Source of the DNA: Heliopora coerulea
Lineage: Eukaryota > Cnidaria > Anthozoa > Scleralcyonacea > Helioporidae
Length of the DNA stretch: 64,000 bases
Direction of reading: 5' to 3'
Assembly (NCBI GenBank): GCA_030142905.1
Contig: JASJOG010000093.1
Location: 1,115,001-1,179,000, forward strand
In this document: positions 52,677 to 62,694 of the stretch, piece after piece
How the letters are laid out: every line of letters begins with the position of its first letter
Position numbering within the stretch: the first letter of the stretch is position 1
Notes under the pieces: generated by a model
What the model was told of the DNA's origin: nothing
Seen by the model: the letters and a program-made list of their open reading frames with translations, nothing else
The model's database searches: none
Position numbers and translations under genes: made by a program

Positions 52677-52961
52677 TTAAGTTGTCACTACTCCTTTGTA
52701 TAAAACCGTCTTCTTCTCACTTTCAATGAGTGCAGGCCAAACATGGTATCTGACTGTATCACAACCCTCGTCAGAATTGTGAGACTTGCTGTGGAGCGAT
52801 GACGTAAAGTTTTTTGATTCGTAATTAATGGTCAGCGGTGGAACCTGAGCACATATGCTCCAAGAGAAGCGTACGCATGCTTCTACGAAGCGACGCAGTT
52901 GTTCGCATGATTGAAGTTCCGGAAAGTCAAACATTGTTGCACACAATCCGTTGCATACTTC
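52677..52961 (-). CDS. SPATA18: MIEAP-like exon 6 (C-terminal signature and stop)
   Basis: Encodes EVCNGLCATMFDFPELQSCE through YHVWPALIESEKKTVLYKGV and a TAA stop. The YHVWPAL motif is diagnostic of the MIEAP C-terminal domain. Confidence 0.95.
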   Translation of the reverse strand, partial: EVCNGLCATMFDFPELQSCEQLRRFVEACVRFSWSICAQVPPLTINYESKNFTSSLHSKSHNSDEGCDTVRYHVWPALIESEKKTVLYKGVVTT

Positions 52962-55900
52962 CTAAAACACAAGCAAGACATAAGATGTACACATACTCAC
53001 TCAATTATCCATACCCCATATGTATACATACACATGTATATGCAACTGCATCTTCATCTGTATCAGTCCATGTCCAAGTCCATGTTCATTCCCCTTTTCA
53101 TGTCCATATTCGAGTCCGCTTCCGCATCCATGTCCATGTCTATGTCTATGTCTCTGCCTATGTCTCAGCCTATGCCTACACCTATGCCTATGTCTGTCTC
53201 TGTCTCTGTCTCTGTCTCTGTCTATCTCAATACCTATGTCTATGTCTATGTCTATGTCTATGTCTATCAGTATATGTCCATGTCTTTCTCAATACCTACG
53301 TCTACGTCTACGTCCAAGTCTTGGTCTACGTGCACCTCTATGTCTACTTGCGTCTGCGTCTAGGTCTAGGTCCTCCTATTTACGAATACACCACTTGTGC
53401 TACCGCCATTTAGTAGAACTAATTCGCTATATAACTAGGAAGTCAAGCAACTTCGATCTTCAGGTAGCTCTTGCTATTTTTTGTTAAGTTAAACCTGCTG
53501 TTCAAAGCCGATTAACTCAATCCTGGATACCGAAATTCGTTCACAGTGGATACGGGTAAAAAAAAATGGGAAACAGGCTTGGAAATAGTTTTATCGTGTG
53601 AAGTTTGAACTCAAAATAAGCGAATGAAAAAACAGAGAAATAAAAAATCCCAGATTAACTCCTTTTCTTCGATTAACGCAGTTTAACAACTGCAAATTGT
53701 TTCTTTATCCAATCTTATACGACACAAAACTGGACCTACCTCTACAAGTTGCTGCAGGTCTATCTTGGGGGCTGATCTTCTTAACTGTAAAGAGATTTCA
53801 TTTCGCAGAGAAGAACAATCATTTCGTGACAATTTGTCATCCATGTGGAGCAGTGAGTAGATTTTTCTTCGTCTGTTTTCTATCTCTTGTTGAGCCATAT
53901 GAAAAGAGACCTGCAAAAGGAAAAAATGCTAATCATTTAATTCTAAGGCTGGGCACACACTAGAAACTTTCATTTGCAATCAGTTGAAATTAGATTTGGC
54001 ATCTTAACGTCAATGGCGTGTGCTTAAAGCAGTGAGATTCTGAAAATATCGAGAAATATAAGTTAAAAGAAGGTCATCTCACCGTTATTATAGCAAATGT
54101 GATCTGTGACTTGATTTCGTCGCTTCGTTCCAAGGAGTCAAACGCAGCGATGTTGTCCAAATCATCTAAAGCCTCCAATCTGAGCTGAGAGTACAGATCA
54201 TCGTATTGTTTCACAAGATGGTCGACTCGTGGAGTGTCTTCGGAGATGTTTTCGAACTTTTCGCTGTTCATCAGGTGGTTCTTGGCCTGTTCTGTCAGTC
54301 TGCATTGATATAAAGAAACAAATGTCAATTAGAAATGTTAGGACCGCGTGAGTAATGGAGTAAACGGATTTGTGAGTATTAGAGTAGTATAAGACTGTGT
54401 CAGCGTGAAAGTTTGAGCATGACAAATGTGACTGTGGGCGAGTGTTTAAAGTGTCCTTATTTATCCCGGATAACCCAATCGGCTATCTGAGCTGTTCTTC
54501 CTAGAGGTCCAGTAAGGGCCACCCCTCATGGGTCCAGTGTCACTACAAGAGGAAACCGGAGTACCCGGAGAAAACCTGTGATTCTTGATAAAGTCAAACT
54601 GGACCACACTCGTCTCACATGTGACAAAGGTAACTTTAACCAGATAACTGCATGACAGCTGGAATCGAACCCCAGTCACAGAAGTGAGAGACACGTGCAC
54701 CACAACTGTGCCACCAGCACAGTATGAGGGTGCGTGTAAACGCGTGAGTGCGAGAGCTATTGCGAGCGTGAGCCTAAGAGTGAGTATGAATATTTCGGGG
54801 TGAGTGAGTAAATGTTCGTGTAACAAATTGAACTGAACAGCGTGGGATTGAGAATGACTAGGAGTGAACGAGTGTGTGAATTTGAGCTTAGTTTGAGCAA
54901 GGGTTTAAGATGAAAGAGCACGCATGTGGTAACTAATGCAACGAGTTTTTGTCGTCCATCCGACTCGCGACTCAAAAAACGACTTCTGAATAACCCAAAA
55001 TTTTACGGTGACGGACGACATGCTCCAACCATTGAGCTACATTTACTGCGACAGCAAGCAAAGTTTTGTATTGTTTCATTTTTTGTCCTATACGCAGGGC
55101 CTATGTGGAAGTTTAATACTGCCAAGGGTGAATGATTCGTAATGGCATACCAATCATTCATTAATGGAAACATTCGGGATTCCACTTAGGTATCACATGT
55201 CACACAAAACAAACCAGCACACATTTGTAGCCCTTGCTTACGATGTGAGTCTACGTCGCTCAATGACTGGAGCACCCACTTGTCACATTGACCTTCGTTC
55301 GGTATCTGAGTCCATGTAATTTAATGGTTGGAGCGTCTCAGCTCTGATCAGGTGACAGGTCATGCATATTTGTAACTTTCGCCAATCATCTCAGACGCTG
55401 TAACTGAAAGGTTAGGTTATCTCACTGGTTACCAGAAAGTCACATGTTGTACACACACGTATCCTTCGATAACCATCTGAATATATGTAGCTTAATGGTT
55501 CTGGTTATCAGAAGATTACAGGTTGTACCCGTTTGTAACCTTCGCTCAACACCTGGCTCTGTGTAGCTCAATGGTTATAGCGTCTCCATGGTCACCAAGA
55601 GGTTATAAGTTCGATTACCACCACGGATTCAGAAATTGTTTTGCTGAGACACGAGTTTGACAAACATGAGCGATTGTCTTCGCAATGTAAGCTCACAGTA
55701 GCCGTTCAAGACCATAGATAACAATAGTTCGTTGCACAAGAACACCATAAATGAAATAAGTTCTTACTTTTCGAGCAACTGCTCTTCTCTCTTCTTTAAA
55801 TTCTTCACCAATGACTTCGTTTCCTCAAGTTGTTTTTCCCTTAAAGCCAACTTTTCTTTCAGCCGTTGCACGCCTTCGACGTTACTCGAACAATCGTCGA

Positions 55901-58900
55901 CCATTGTATCTGCAAATATTTTGTGAGATTTAATTCACAAAATTTTCACAGGTATTAACGTTTGAACTGGGTACTGACGTTTAGAGGAAGGGAAAAATTG
56001 AGGTGCTGGATAATCCTATTTATTACGACTGCACTCGATGTAAATCATAAAGGTCCAGTTAGGATCACACTTTATGGGTTCGGTATTGATAAAGAGAACA
56101 AATCCAGTGTAATGGAAGACCTATTTACTTGTAACTGAAGTATTCTTCGCAAAGGTCCAGGACCAATAAGAAGGAACCAGAGTGCCTGGATAATCAGTTC
56201 TTAGTGAAGTGTTTTTCTTGAATGATAGATGAACTTTCGTCAAGCTCTATCCTCAGAAAAACGATTTCTGAGCCCCAGACCGGGGTCGAACCCGCAACTT
56301 TCTGATAACCCGTGAGACGCTCTAACCATTGAGCTACCAAGACTCAGATGGTGAGCCAAGGTACAAGTTCGACATATATGTGTGACCTAAGCGGAAGCCA
56401 CTATATGTTAATAATGTTATAACGAGATATATACTTTGGAAATGTGGAAGCTTGGAGATATCTTACGACCTGATGACAGGTCTCACCAGTCCTCAGAAGG
56501 TTGCGGGTTCGATCCCCGTCCTGGGCTCAGAAATCATTTTCTGAGGAAAGAGCATGGCGAACGTTCATCTATCATTCAAGATGTCTTCAAGCTCCAATAT
56601 TTCCAGAATTTATATCTCGAAGTGTTCTTCGTTCGACATCTTGTACTTTTCCTTACGGGCTGTTTACACGTGGGACTTTGCACATTGCGATTGTCATCCT
56701 CGTGTATGTAAAAAACTCATTACAGTCTATGCAGCAAGATATCTGCTTATGATTCGCTGCAGTTTGTCCTCGACGCTCTCATCTGTTAAACACATACTCC
56801 AAGATGTCAATCGCAAGGCACAAAATGGCGAGTGTCAAGAGCGCATTACAGGGACCTCAAAGGGTGGTGACCGGCATTATGTTCATACAAGGAATTGAAC
56901 AGAAATACAAGGATCAAATGTTTAAATTGTTCGAGAAAGTCTTAATACCTGGACGGCGTTCTCTATGTGAATGCGTCCTAAACGGTTCTCTTCGTTCCTT
57001 CTGATCCCTAGCGGACAAACGTCTCGTGTCCAAGCGGCTCCGAAGTGGCAATCCGTTGACGTCAATCTTGAGCCCGTTGTTCACCAAACAGCTGTTACTG
57101 TTTCCATGAGTTTTCGTGATCGACCGCTGGCAATTTGACGGTGAGCCATTGACTGTGTCATAGGCCACCGCGGACAGTACACTTTTGTGAGAGGTTATAA
57201 AGTGTTCGAGGATTTTCTCAATTTTAAAATCTCTGTAACAGGAACTGGAGATGTCGATAGATAGCTCTGTCGTGACCTGCAAAAACTATTAAATAAAAGG
57301 AAAACAAAAAACAATAGGTGTAAAAATGTGTCGAAGTATATATGGGTAGACGTATGGATAGATCGATGTATGTGTGGATGAGAATGAGCTCGCTGGTGTT
57401 TATAGCCTGTAGTGAATATTAGTCTTTGAATTACCAGGGGTTACAACTGCATCACATAATTTTCAGTGCAAGGGACACAAGTAGCTTACAAATTTAGGAC
57501 CTTCACATTTCCAGTTCTGTCCTCAGCTTTTAATCGCACACAGACCTTCACAGTCCAAAATGCAGGATTTTAACGCAACAGTACAAATGAAGAGATTGTC
57601 ATGCCTGCAGTTCAGGTCCCGAGAACGCAACGTATTGACAAGATTTCGGTCCCAGAGCGAAATATGTGAAAAAACCCGATGGTTTTTACGTTATTGTAAC
57701 CCCCTGGTTACATACCGAGGACCAACTAATTCGTGTGCATATCATAGAATAATTAAACCAGCAGCCATTATTGATATCTATTAGAATCACTTGACTCTAA
57801 AATTACTTGAAGGCTGACAGCCATTGAAAAAGTTAACCCAAACATGGCGAACGAGGAGCCTTTTGGAGCAGCCTACTTGAAGTCCCCTACCTGGGCATTT
57901 GGATTTCAACTTTGACGTTTATCGACGACGCACTAACGACAAAACTCGATAGCATAGGAAATTGAGAACATGATTGAAAATGACGGCCCAAAAAGCCGCC
58001 ATACCCGTCATTTTTGTATTGTAGTTTCGACAAAATCACTGACCGCGAAGTTAGCTAGCTGCTATAATACTGCTCCGCGATTCAAATTCCAAAAATCGTT
58101 AATCAATCACTATACTTAGGGGAATTACTTTCCTTACGCTCTAGGTTCATCCCACCTTTGGGTTTTGGCCTGTCAATATTTCCTTGCGCTTATTCGCACC
58201 CAGATGTCCAAGACTTGGGCGTTTATGAATGTCGTAAACCAACTTTCCCTACCTTCAGGTCATTCTGTACTAGATCTTTCAATTTCTTGAGTAGGACAGG
58301 TCCACGTTCAATATTCCCTTCGCAAGGTTCAAGAACATCGAGAACTTCCTGATTAAATTTACACCTGCTTCGTATCCGCTCAACAGTGTCTCCACACTTG
58401 GCAGTTTCTACTTTTGACAGAGACAAGGAACCAAGAGACAACGAGGGATCGGTAGAGTGATTCAATGTATTCTCTGGGGTTCGCCCTTGGGTTAAGGACT
58501 CCAGGTGTTGAATAACCGAATTGAACTTGGCCAAACCGCACTTCAATTCAGTTTTAATTTCGTCACTAGTCAATCCAAGTTCCTGCGACGTTGAAGAGGT
58601 CTTTTTCAAATGTTTGAGGGTTGAGTTTAAGCGAGATGAGCGTGTCATCAGTTCTTTTATAATATTAGCATCAATATTCCACGTTATTTGTGTAATATGG
58701 TCAACCGAATCCTTGTTAATGGCTTTGTCTGCAGTTCTTCCCAAAATACCTTTCTCTACTCGTAGTCGGATAACGTTATGTAGAAGTACATCCACTTTGA
58801 AAACATGTCGTAGAATCAACCTTCCTTCATCTTTGTCGCTTGTCAACAAGATAAACTTCGTATACAACTTTTCGAGGATTTGTAAGTTTTCCGGTAAATC

Positions 58901-59047
58901 CTGATTTAATGCTTTAAATGGGATAACCTGCAAAGCATCCTGTAAGTCGTCATAATCCAGTATGTCATCGACTTCCTTTGAGGCTTCCTTGTAGTTTTTT
59001 TGCTTCAGCGACGCAAGCAGTGCTGCCCACTTGACCATTCCGAACAT
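52677..59047 (-). CDS. SPATA18: Mitochondria-eating protein (MIEAP/SPATA18)-like, complete six-exon gene
   Basis: Six phase-matched minus-strand exons give 645 residues from ATG (59045-59047) to TAA (52677-52679). Residues about 375-425 form a charged coiled coil (RLKEKLALREKQLEETKSLV). Residues about 435-645 match the MIEAP C-terminal domain: QYDDLYSQLRLEALDDLDNI, then KSQITFAII, then YHVWPALIESEKKTVLYKG (human YHVWPALMEN). Exon 2 has an Arg-rich stretch (RRLSARDQKERREPFRTHSH) where vertebrate MIEAP is Arg/Ser-rich. Vertebrate MIEAP is a p53-induced protein of mitochondrial quality control and binds cardiolipin-rich membranes; this role here is inference. The first 265 residues, all in one exon, are helical and charged and are not recognised. 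MIEAP-like genes are known to be multiplied in invertebrates, so orthology to SPATA18 itself is uncertain. Confidence 0.9.
53000..53380. repeat. (CTATGT)n/(CCATGT)n hexamer repeats
   Basis: Imperfect hexamers over about 380 bases in MIEAP-like intron 5. Open in three plus-strand frames through composition. Confidence 0.92.
53740..53910 (-). CDS. SPATA18: MIEAP-like exon 5
   Basis: Encodes 57 codons, SFHMAQQEIENRRRKIYSLL to KIDLQQLVE. CAG acceptor, GTAGGT donor, phase 0 both sides. Corresponds to the middle of the MIEAP domain. Confidence 0.93.
54083..54299 (-). CDS. SPATA18: MIEAP-like exon 4
   Basis: Encodes LTEQAKNHLMNSEKFENISE to RSDEIKSQITFAIIT. YDDLYSQLRLEALDDLD resembles FSDSYSQARLDAQCLLR of human MIEAP. 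Confidence 0.94.
54448..54720 (-). mobile_element. tRNA-derived SINE, copy C
   Basis: Head at 54720 (GTGCTGGTGGCACAGTTGTG), perfect B-box GGTTCGATTCC, tail near 54448. In MIEAP-like intron 3, sense to the gene. Confidence 0.88.
54925..55045 (-). repeat. tRNA-like fragment (SINE remnant)
   Basis: The minus strand from 55045 reads GTAGCTCAATGGTTGGAGCA, an A-box-like head as in the family at 342-621; the rest is diverged. Confidence 0.5.
55227..55690 (+). repeat. Tandem array of tRNA-like units (about 76-87 bp period)
   Basis: The start motif (TGTAACCTTCGCTCAA and variants) recurs at about 55227, 55288, 55373, 55460 and 55536. Each is followed by a GTAGCTCAATGGTT-type A-box (the last is the cleanest), a TCTCACTGGTTACCAGAAAG-type arm and a weak B-box. 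The last unit runs into a SINE-like tail. Units are diverged, so no functional tRNA is proposed. Confidence 0.65.
55768..55909 (-). CDS. SPATA18: MIEAP-like exon 3 (coiled coil)
   Basis: Encodes DTMVDDCSSNVEGVQRLKEK and LALREKQLEETKSLVKNLKK, then REEQLLE: heptad-like Leu spacing. Phase 1 in, 2 out. Confidence 0.9.
56218..56580. repeat. Inverted-repeat element built from a tRNA-like SINE, copy 2 (full)
   Basis: Left arm (minus tRNA-like head with GAGCTACCAAGACTCAG and B-box inverse GGGGTCGAACCC) and right arm (plus, GGTTGCGGGTTCGATCCCCG) are inverted over about 105 bases and end with GATAGATGAAC and its inverse. The centre (ACAAGTTCGACATA...GCGGAAGCCACTATATGTTA) is shared with 342-621. In MIEAP-like intron 2. 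Confidence 0.82.
56949..57276 (-). CDS. SPATA18: MIEAP-like exon 2 (Arg-rich linker)
   Basis: Encodes 109 codons, VTTELSIDISSSCYRDFKIE to HSHRERRP. Phase 0 in, 1 out. Splice sites are canonical (TTTTTGCAG, GTATTA). No known domain recognised. Confidence 0.85.
58253..59047 (-). CDS. SPATA18: MIEAP-like exon 1 (265-codon helical N-terminus)
   Basis: Starts MFGMVKWAALLASLKQKNYK and ends LVQNDLK before GTAGGG. Long, charged and mostly helical by composition (KEASKEVDDILDYDDLQDAL). A second in-frame ATG is at codon 4. It is not recognised in vertebrate MIEAP. A 127-codon open frame on the opposite strand is its shadow. Confidence 0.88.
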
Positions 59048-61515
59048 AACGACTTCTTCTATGCTTCGAAGAACTAATGAGTTATTTATTCTTAAATTCT
59101 GGCCCAGACATGCGAGTCAACAAAAATTGCTCTTCCTGTTGCTTTCTCTTTGGTAACAACTTGCTTGGAAATGATGTTTTGGCTACGGTGGTGTTTCCAC
59201 ACGGTTAACTTTGCAACAAGTAAGCCTGGTTAATCTGGTATTCAGTGAGTTTCACAACGTCAAATGTTTACACAAATATTAAATATCGTAAAAGGGAGAT
59301 GATCTGCGCAGGCAGTTGTTGTAAAGAACTAACAAATAATGAAAACATCGGAAGTATTGCAACAGACAAAGTTGACGTGGAAAGAAAATTTGAGCTGATT
59401 TTTTCAGGCTTAAGGTAGACAGAAGTTTGCATTCCTTTCGTTGGCATTGCCCTCTTTATTTCGAATGTATAATTTTATTGTTGATAAACAGATTATCAAG
59501 ATATTTTCAACAAAAATTAAAACAAAGTAATTACATTTTTGTCTTATATCGATCTCCAACTTTACAACTGACAAGCAAACTCATTATCTAAAGAAACTCA
59601 TCGCTAAAGAATCAGATTAGAACGCATTTTAGTTTCTGCAAAAAGCTGTTTATCTGAGAATGAGGCTTATTTACTTGATGAAGGTGTGGGTTTAAAAGAG
59701 TCCCAAATTTATCTTTCAGATCAATGTTAGTTTAAAGTTAGCCAGTGAAAACTGCTAACCGGGCTAGCTCCATTCTTATTAACAGGCCCTGAATACCTAA
59801 CGATCAAAATGTTGTCATCATTTGAGCAACTGGACGTTAAACAAGGAAATGCTTGTTGAGTTATTCTTACGAGACTTTTGATATCTTTTGAAGTCAATCT
59901 ATGTCCGCTAAACAGCCGACGTGTAGTGTTTCTTACAACAAAAAATGGCGCTTGCATCCGTAGCAACAGAGAAATTCCACTAATTTAAATAAGTCAGAAA
60001 GTCAATAATGTCGCCGACAATTTAGCATTAATTGTAAACACGTAGGCAGGTTGCCCATGTTAATCTGATGACAGGTCATTACCAAACATTACCAAGTGAA
60101 AATGTGATCGCATCTTTTGTTACAAGGAGTGGAGTGGAGTGGAGTGGAATGAAGTGGAGATGAGTGAAGTAGAGTACAGTAGAGTGGAGGAGAGTCGAGT
60201 GTAGTGGAGTAGAACGAAGTGGTATAGACTGGAGTAGAGTGGAGTGGAAAGTAGTGGAGTGGAGTAAAGTCGAGTGAAGTGGAATGAAGTGATGTACATT
60301 GGAGTAGAGGGGAGCAAAGTGGAGTAGAGTAGAGGGGAGTAGAGGGGAGCAAAGTGGAGTAGAGAGGAGTGGAAAGGAGTGGAGTAGAGTGGAGTGGAGT
60401 GGAATTAATAAGAAAGGACCAGACTCGAGTGGAGTTGGATGGAGAGGAGTACGGTTTTCTCCAAACTCGTAACACCCCACGAGTCTGGATCAACATATCT
60501 CAACACAGACAACCAACTTTGAATTGGTTTGTTAGAGCAGGAACATGAGCTGGAAAAGAAATATTAATAGCAAAATAAAAGAACATGAGAACATACAGTA
60601 ATAGCAACAGCAGAATATGAATATGAGTAGAAGCAAGATGAGTGATAGGAGTAGGAATAGGAATAAAAATTGGAATAGGAAGAAACATGGTGTAACGGGC
60701 GTGAAAATGAACATCCTATCTACAGTCTACGTCAAAGAACTTTGGGAGTTGAATCTTTTTACCAAACGTTTATTCAAAAAATAACCATTAATTGTTGGCA
60801 GAGTTCACTATAACTGGGTAAAGACGATTTGACCTTGAATAATAAATAGGCTTTGTTCATTCGAAGAGGACGATGGTTACTTCGGCGATTCGTGTGAGAC
60901 CACAATATACAGGAAAATGTCTCCCTCTGAAAACACCAAGGGGTCTGGTCAACAGCAGAATGGAAATGAAGAAAATACTCCTAAATTTAAACTGACTTGA
61001 ATTCTGAGAGTTTGAAGTACGAAAAAATCGTCTCCTTAAATGAGGTCCCTTCGCGTAAACTCTTCGTGCAAACAAGTGCAAGCATTGAACAAAACGTTGA
61101 TGTGAAAATGAGTACTTGATGTTGAAAATGATTCACTTGAAAATGATTAACGATATAATTAAACTGGTAACCTCATGTGAGTTGCGCGTAAAATTGTGGT
61201 ATAACTATAACCGATGCCTGTAACTTATCTCGTTTGCAGCGACCACGCCACAACAGGGGATTTGTCTCAGCGACCTATTAAATCGACCTTTCGCTTTGTA
61301 CATTCCACCCTTTAACAACACGACGCTAAACTGTCACCAGTGACAACTTTAAGGCGACTAAGAGATAACATACGATAGCACAGTAGATTAACACAAAGGA
61401 AACGCCACTGCATAACAGGATTAGAGGCGATTAAACTTGACAAATGATTGTATTCATTAATAAGGGACCGAATTTTATTCATTATTCTTATGCAATCGAA
61501 TGAACTGGATGAAAT
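59048..61515. other. Divergent intergenic region between MIEAP-like and HSPA12-like genes
   Basis: About 2.5 kb separating two divergently transcribed genes, so both promoters lie here. It includes the GGAGT satellite (60122-60420). I found no convincing heat-shock element cluster or TATA box. No gene recognised. Confidence 0.7.
60122..60420. repeat. GGAGT pentamer satellite
   Basis: About 300 bases of imperfect (GGAGT)n/(AGAGT)n. The minus strand gives long Ser/Thr/Pro/Leu/His frames in all three registers because five is not a multiple of three. Confidence 0.95.
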
Positions 61516-62694
61516 ATGGAACTTCAAGAGACAGAGATCAAGATAGACAGAAGACAATCTTCGGAAGGAACGACATCAGAATCTGAGGATGATATTTCGT
61601 TATCATCGGAAGAAGACCAAGGACGTCTTGCTACAAAAGAAGGCAATCTAGGATCAGAACGAGACAACTGGACGAACTCTGAATCACGCTTCAGATCAAC
61701 TAAAACTGTAGTAGGTCAACAAAACGGGGATGACCTTGAAGTTTTAAAAGAAGAAATAGACGTAGATTCCTCTTTGTACTACGTCAGTGACTTGGAAGAC
61801 TACGATTCTAATTCGGAGATAAGTTTTACTGATGTTCCTGCCTTGCTAACAATGGAAGACGAACCAACCTCGAAAGACAGCCTGGCTCAGCTGGTCTTAC
61901 CTGAGTCAGACCATTTCACAGGGAAGGAGAACATTCCACGGTCACGGCCAGTGGCACTGGAGCACACATCAACTCCAATTCGCTCGTCTTTGAATAAAAA
62001 CACCGAGAACAAGCCTCCTGCCGTGACTTCCTTCTCTGAGCCAGTCACTTGGAACAGCGATGACACAAGACGAAATGCAAATGCAAAAACAAACACGCCA
62101 ACGTCCTCAGACGAGAAAGAAGTCCAGACGCCACATTCCGCTTCAGGAGAAGCGATGATAAGCAACTTCAGCGAATCCCGGGCGATCTCAGAAAGCAATG
62201 ACTCCGTTCTGGACACCTCAACGGACGGTGAGGGCTCCGGGTCTAGCCACAAAGAGGTCCTCATTGACTATCGACGAAGTCTGGTCCGTAAAGACTCAAA
62301 CGTGAGCGACCCACTCAGCGATAACATTTCAGCAACTTCGTCAGTGGATCGCGATTCTATTCCGGGATCATACGACTCTGGTCTCCCCACGAGGGATTCT
62401 ACGCCATTAAGTAAATACCTGGTCGTTGCAGCGATCGATTTTGGAACGACGTACAGTGGTTACGCGTTCGCTTTCACCCGCGATCCTGACAGTATACACA
62501 TGATGAGGCGTTGGGAAGGAGGAGACCCAGGAGTGAGTAATCAGAAGACGCCAACGACATTATTGCTCACGCCCGACAAACGATTTCACTCATTTGGCTT
62601 TGGGGCGAGGGATTTTTATCACGATCTGGAACCGTCGGAAGCGAAGAAGTACATGTACTTTGAGAAATTTAAGATGAAGTTGTACAACAATGAG
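61516..62694 (+). CDS. HSPA12A: HSPA12-like exon 1
   Basis: 393 codons, phase 0 at the 3' end. The frame reads seven codons-worth less than the raw open frame because the GTGAGATAA run is donor plus an intronic stop. Confidence 0.88.

Noticed and set aside
52838..53487. Plus-strand frames of 150-191 codons (Val/Tyr/Ser/Met-rich)
   Set aside because: Hexamer repeats in MIEAP-like intron 5 plus the antisense of exon 6.
58521..58904. 127-codon plus-strand frame
   Set aside because: Shadow of the MIEAP-like exon 1 on the opposite strand.
60079..60496. Ser/Thr/Pro/His-rich frames of 65-135 codons
   Set aside because: Artefacts of the GGAGT pentamer satellite, open in all three minus frames.
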